Notes under the pieces: model-generated
Seen by the model: only the letters and a program-made list of their open reading frames with translations
Databases searched by the model: none
What the model was told of the DNA's origin: nothing
Assembly: GCA_023143305.1 (NCBI GenBank)
Contig: JAGLHV010000026.1
Span: forward strand, 1 to 10,108
DNA from: a bacterium
GTDB taxonomy: Bacteria; CBDUZB01; JAGLHV01
Direction: 5' to 3'
Length of the DNA stretch: 10,108 bases
In this document: positions 6,612 to 10,108 of the stretch, one piece after another
Numbering within the stretch: the first letter of the stretch is position 1
Layout of the letters: the number at the start of each line of letters is the position of its first letter
Program-made: the position numbers and the translations under genes

Positions 6612-7844
6612 TTATTGTTTGAGAATTTTCTTAAATATTATATCGTATTTAGCTATACAAATATGTCTGGCAAAATACTTTTGGGCATACATTCTACCAT
6701 TTTTACTTAATTGGTTCCTTAAAGAAAGGTTATTATATAATTTAATAATAGCCTGTGTCAACATTTGCGAATTTCCCGGCTCGACACAAAGTCCACATTG
6801 AGCCTCCTTAATAATCCGAATAGCATCCCCTTGGGAACTCATACTGGCAATTAAAGGACGGGCACTACTCATAATCGATACTATTTTCGAAGGAACTACC
6901 GGTGTTTTTACTTTTTCTTTGAGAGTTACCAGACAAATATCCGAAGCAGCTAAAACAGAAGGATATTTTTCTCTGGGTTGAAAAGGAACAAATATTACAT
7001 TATTCAAATTATTCATTTTTACTTTTCTCTCTAATCCCTCTTTTTTAATCCCTCCTCCTACCAGAAGAAATACTATTTTCTCATAATCTCTTAATTGTAA
7101 AGCACTTTCCATTATAATTTCCATGTCCTGAGAATACCCCATCACACCTACAAAAGAAACAATAAATCTATTATTCAAACAATGGTCTTTTCTAAATTGG
7201 TTAAATCTGTCTGACGGCTTTATTAAATCCGTATCCACCCAATTAGGGATGACCTCTACTTTCTGAGGAAAAGCACCTTTATTAATCACATCCTTTTTAT
7301 TTCCCGATGAATGAACGGTAATAAAGTCTGTCTTTTTATAAATAAATTTTTCTATAATTTCAAAGAATTTAATTAAATATCTGTTTTTTAAAACGTGCAG
7401 GTCTATTGCACTCTGGGGAAATAAATCCTGAATATTAATTACCAGAGGAATTTTTTTCATTTTAGCTAAAAAATATCCCGAAAGCCCTAAAGGAAGAGGG
7501 GGTGAATAAAGAAGAATAAGGTCACCAGCCTTAAAAAACAGGCCGACACCTAAAAAGCAAAAGGCAGTAATAAACTGATTTAATCCTTTAAATAAAGGAA
7601 TGCTCCCGGAAAAACCAGGTATTCTTACTCTGATAACTTTAATTCCCGCTACTAATTCCTGTACCAGAAACTTACCCTTATAAGAATCCACTATTTTTTT
7701 ATCTACATTATATCTGGGAAATCCTGTAATTAAAGTAACCTTGTACTTTTTTTTGGCTAAACTTTCTGCAAGTTCGTAAAAAAGGTGAGAAGCAGAACCA
7801 ATTTCGGGAGGGAAATACGCAGTTAACAATAATACTTTTATCAT
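6612..7844 (-). CDS. Family 4 glycosyltransferase, WbuB-like
   Basis: The 410-residue GT-B enzyme should transfer a sugar from a nucleotide donor onto a growing glycan at the cytoplasmic membrane face. The N-terminal domain opens with the strand MIKVLLLTAYFPPE and the GSASHLFYELAESL helix of GT4 enzymes. IPNWVD (199-204) marks the domain crossover. The C-terminal domain contains SFVGVMG (230-236), LLVGGG (260-265), VPFQPREKYPSVLAASDICLV (286-306), VVPSKIVSIMSSARPLIA (316-333) and CGLCVEPGN (350-358). The PFQPRE and VPSK motifs match the WbuB-type group of O-antigen and capsule loci, where some members use L-fucosamine donors. The donor here cannot be read from sequence. The gene starts 2 nt after the stop of the fused oxidoreductase, suggesting translational coupling. 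Length is normal for the family. The hydrophobic stretch at about 90-104 is a fold element or membrane-association patch rather than a clear transmembrane helix. Confidence 0.9.
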   Translation of the reverse strand: MIKVLLLTAYFPPEIGSASHLFYELAESLAKKKYKVTLITGFPRYNVDKKIVDSYKGKFLVQELVAGIKVIRVRIPGFSGSIPLFKGLNQFITAFCFLGVGLFFKAGDLILLYSPPLPLGLSGYFLAKMKKIPLVINIQDLFPQSAIDLHVLKNRYLIKFFEIIEKFIYKKTDFITVHSSGNKKDVINKGAFPQKVEVIPNWVDTDLIKPSDRFNQFRKDHCLNNRFIVSFVGVMGYSQDMEIIMESALQLRDYEKIVFLLVGGGIKKEGLERKVKMNNLNNVIFVPFQPREKYPSVLAASDICLVTLKEKVKTPVVPSKIVSIMSSARPLIASMSSQGDAIRIIKEAQCGLCVEPGNSQMLTQAIIKLYNNLSLRNQLSKNGRMYAQKYFARHICIAKYDIIFKKILKQ

Positions 7845-7846
7845 TT

Positions 7847-9997
7847 TTATAAAACTTCTTCCAATTCTATTTTAACACACTTTCCTGTTTTAAGAGAATC
7901 TAACGCTTTAAAAGTAGCTAAAGAGGTATATAAGTATTGCTTAAAAAAATCCTCATGATTAAATCTATCCGCATCAAAAAAACAATTCAATTCATTAACA
8001 TAACCTAAATCCTGAGACATTTTAACAATCCGTCTCTTCTTATTTCCTTTAACCATTATTAACTTTTTAAAATCTTCTATCATTACCACAGAATCTTCAG
8101 AGAAAATTTCTATCCTCTCTCTGGAAAAAGCTTTGGATCCTTTTGTGTTATAAATAATTGTTCCTACCGAACCATCGGAAAGACATACAGTTAAGCAAAC
8201 ATTGTCACCATGGGAATACTTACCCTGGTTTCCACCTATAGACTCAACATAGATTTTTTGCGGGTGAGCATTGGTAATAAATTGAAAAAAATCAATAAAA
8301 TGACATATCTCGCCAATAATTCTTCCGCCGCTAACCTCTATGTCATTCACCCAATGGCCATCGGCAACATTTCCCGCATTAACTCTATAATTCAGCATTA
8401 ATGCCGTACTTCTTTTTTCCAAACAAGACTTGGCTTGCATAGTTAAAGAACTAAATCTTCTATTAAACCCTACCATTAACCTTTGTCCTGAGCCGCTAAA
8501 TATTTTTACTATCTCTTTTAACTCAGCAATATTAAGACATAAGGGCTTTTCTACAAAAACATTTTTCTCCGCTTTTAACCCATCTATAATCATTATAGAA
8601 TGAAGATTGTGCTGGGTAGAAACAATAATACTTCCTATCGATTTATCAGTTAAAATTTCTTTATAATCTGACGAGCAATAATTGAATCCGAATTTTTTCC
8701 CGACTTGTTGGGAAGATATACCTTTAGTAGTAGCTATACCAACCAGATTTATTCCGTTAACTTTTTTTAAAGCCGGCAACAAAATATTTTTAGTGAAATT
8801 TCCTCCCCCAATAACACCAACATTTAATCTGGAAAATTGTTTTTTAAGGCTGTCCTGTTTAAAAACCAGCCTTGTTTTTTTTGCACTATCATTAATTTCT
8901 AAATTATCACTATACCTGAAAACAACCCCTATATGAGGTTCTTTCTTTTTAAGAATCATATCATAACATTTTAAGGCTTCTTCTATTTTAAAATAATGGG
9001 TAATTAATTTATCCATTTTTACTTTGTTTCTGATTAAAAGATCGATAAAATGCTCTATATTCCTTCCCTGTGTCCAACGATTAATTTCCGGATGATAATC
9101 ATTTTCCTCACCTGCTGCCCTGGCTACAATAAAAGATAATTCTTTTTCCCAGAAAATTTTTCTGGTTAATTTTAAATCAGCTACACCGACTAAAACTATT
9201 CTTCCTTTTCTCCTGACAATATCTTCTGCCAATCGAACAGGTTTTGTATCACCGCTTGCCGCCGTAATAATTACTGCATCAAAACCATTCTTCCGGGTAA
9301 AATTTTCTACTTCAGACAAAATATTATCTTTATCTACCTTTAGACCTAAATCAACTCCCAATTCTTCTGCCAGATTTACTTTGTTTTTATCTAAGTCAAT
9401 ACCCACCACCCGACATCCATAAGATTTTAAAACCTGAACAGTAATTAACCCGATTAATCCCAACCCTATTACCGCAACATTTTCACCAAAAGTTAAATTG
9501 GCTTTTCTTATACCGTTAACGGCAATTGCTCCTATCATTCCAAAAGATGCTGACTCAAAATCCAGAATATCAGGAAACTTAATACATAAATTTTCCGGTA
9601 TCCATATATATTGAGCATGCACAGCAAACCCTGCCCCGGCACAAACCACCCTGTCCCCCACCTTAAACCGACTAACTCCTTTCCCTATTTCTACAATCTC
9701 CCCACCGGAACTATATCCCATGGGTATCGACTCATCCAAACGATTCATCGCCTCTTTAAAAACACTTATAAATCCTTCTTTTAATGCTTTCTGATAAGCT
9801 AAACGAACCAGATCCGGCCGGGCAATTGCCTTCCCCAGTAAACTCTTTTTAGCCATATCAATCATTAACCTCTCTGTACCCACGCTAACCGCAGAACAAA
9901 TATTTCGCACTACAACACCACCGGATTTACAAAAAGGGACAGAAACTTCTTCCAGTTTTATTTTGCCTGTTTTATAATTCTGAACCACCTGTTTCAT
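7847..9997 (-). CDS. Bi-domain oxidoreductase: zinc-type (MDR) dehydrogenase fused to Gfo/Idh/MocA dehydrogenase
   Basis: This 716-residue protein joins two NAD(P)-dependent dehydrogenases. Residues 1-365 form a medium-chain dehydrogenase with Rossmann motif GLGLIG (178-183) and D201 after the next strand, favouring NAD. The usual GHE zinc ligand motif is replaced by GYSSGGE (94-100), and the four-cysteine structural zinc loop is absent, so this half is probably zinc-independent. After a linker (366-390) the Gfo/Idh/MocA half begins with GVIGGGN (394-400). It carries the hallmark EKP (483-485), with the catalytic Lys484, and GEICHFID (562-569) with the conserved His and Asp. The two sites may act in sequence on a sugar or nucleotide sugar; the substrate is unknown. 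Proteins of this fused architecture typically occur in O-antigen/exopolysaccharide clusters, often near heparinase-like and WbuB-like genes, which fits its downstream neighbours. The start is supported by AAGGA about 10 nt upstream. A weak -10-like TATTAT lies at 10032-10037 without a good -35. Confidence 0.9.
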   Translation of the reverse strand: MKQVVQNYKTGKIKLEEVSVPFCKSGGVVVRNICSAVSVGTERLMIDMAKKSLLGKAIARPDLVRLAYQKALKEGFISVFKEAMNRLDESIPMGYSSGGEIVEIGKGVSRFKVGDRVVCAGAGFAVHAQYIWIPENLCIKFPDILDFESASFGMIGAIAVNGIRKANLTFGENVAVIGLGLIGLITVQVLKSYGCRVVGIDLDKNKVNLAEELGVDLGLKVDKDNILSEVENFTRKNGFDAVIITAASGDTKPVRLAEDIVRRKGRIVLVGVADLKLTRKIFWEKELSFIVARAAGEENDYHPEINRWTQGRNIEHFIDLLIRNKVKMDKLITHYFKIEEALKCYDMILKKKEPHIGVVFRYSDNLEINDSAKKTRLVFKQDSLKKQFSRLNVGVIGGGNFTKNILLPALKKVNGINLVGIATTKGISSQQVGKKFGFNYCSSDYKEILTDKSIGSIIVSTQHNLHSIMIIDGLKAEKNVFVEKPLCLNIAELKEIVKIFSGSGQRLMVGFNRRFSSLTMQAKSCLEKRSTALMLNYRVNAGNVADGHWVNDIEVSGGRIIGEICHFIDFFQFITNAHPQKIYVESIGGNQGKYSHGDNVCLTVCLSDGSVGTIIYNTKGSKAFSRERIEIFSEDSVVMIEDFKKLIMVKGNKKRRIVKMSQDLGYVNELNCFFDADRFNHEDFFKQYLYTSLATFKALDSLKTGKCVKIELEEVL

Positions 9998-10090
9998 TGT
10001 TTTTTATTCCTTATTCAAAAATTCAATCCGTATAATATTTTTATTTGTACAAAAAACCAGTTTAAAAATCAACCAAATTATATTCGGGAA

Positions 10091-10108
10091 ACAGTCCATA
10101 GTCCACAG
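10091..10108. repeat. Possible start of an imperfect heptanucleotide tandem repeat, cut by the window edge
   Basis: The last 18 bases read ACAGTCC-ATAGTCC-ACAG, two and a half 7-nt units differing at one position. Intergenic arrays of similar seven-base units occur in several environmental bacterial genomes. Only 18 bases are visible, so the array may or may not continue. Confidence 0.35.

Noticed and set aside
1..10108. Mobile elements, CRISPR arrays, tRNA or rRNA genes
   Set aside because: No transposase or integrase motifs, no spaced direct repeats and no tRNA-like cloverleaf were recognised on either strand.

Overview
All genes in this window lie on the minus strand, so transcription runs right to left. 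The DNA is AT-rich, with standard-code ORFs that end in TAA or TAG and mostly purine-rich Shine-Dalgarno sites. That fits a low-GC bacterium. No rRNA, tRNA or marker gene fixes the taxon. The secreted protein with an S-layer-homology (SLH)-like domain followed by a coiled coil resembles the envelope tethers of diderms such as Thermotogota, Deinococcota or Negativicutes. An uncultured diderm phylum is therefore a reasonable guess, but only a guess.

Right half (about 10000 to 5586): a tight three-gene surface-polysaccharide operon. In transcription order it encodes a fused zinc-type-dehydrogenase/Gfo-Idh-MocA oxidoreductase, a WbuB-like GT4 glycosyltransferase starting 2 nt after it, and an extended-SDR nucleotide-sugar epimerase starting 24 nt further on. 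Together they could modify or make a sugar and add it to an O-antigen- or capsule-like glycan. The first bases of an imperfect heptanucleotide tandem repeat are visible at the extreme right edge.

Middle (5585 to 5335): a 251-nt gap with no gene. It holds a good sigma70-type promoter (TTGACA, 17 nt, TACTTT) that probably starts a second transcription unit.

Left half (5334 to 1): four genes that look like a cell-envelope phospho-signalling set. They are (i) a secreted SLH-like/coiled-coil protein; (ii) a 753-residue protein with two cytoplasmic FHA domains, a membrane helix, an eight-repeat FG-GAP/VCBS beta-propeller and a second membrane helix; (iii) a PP2C-family phosphatase with one membrane helix and an extracytoplasmic PEGA domain; (iv) the start of a cysteine-rich, probably zinc-binding protein that runs off the left edge. 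Phosphothreonine reading and dephosphorylation would sit inside the cell, with matching sensor or anchor domains outside. The matching Ser/Thr kinase is not in the window.

An odd feature of the DNA is the set of G tracts on the coding strand (5 to 8 G). Four lie just upstream of start codons and one G7 lies inside the FHA/propeller gene. These are possible slippage sites.
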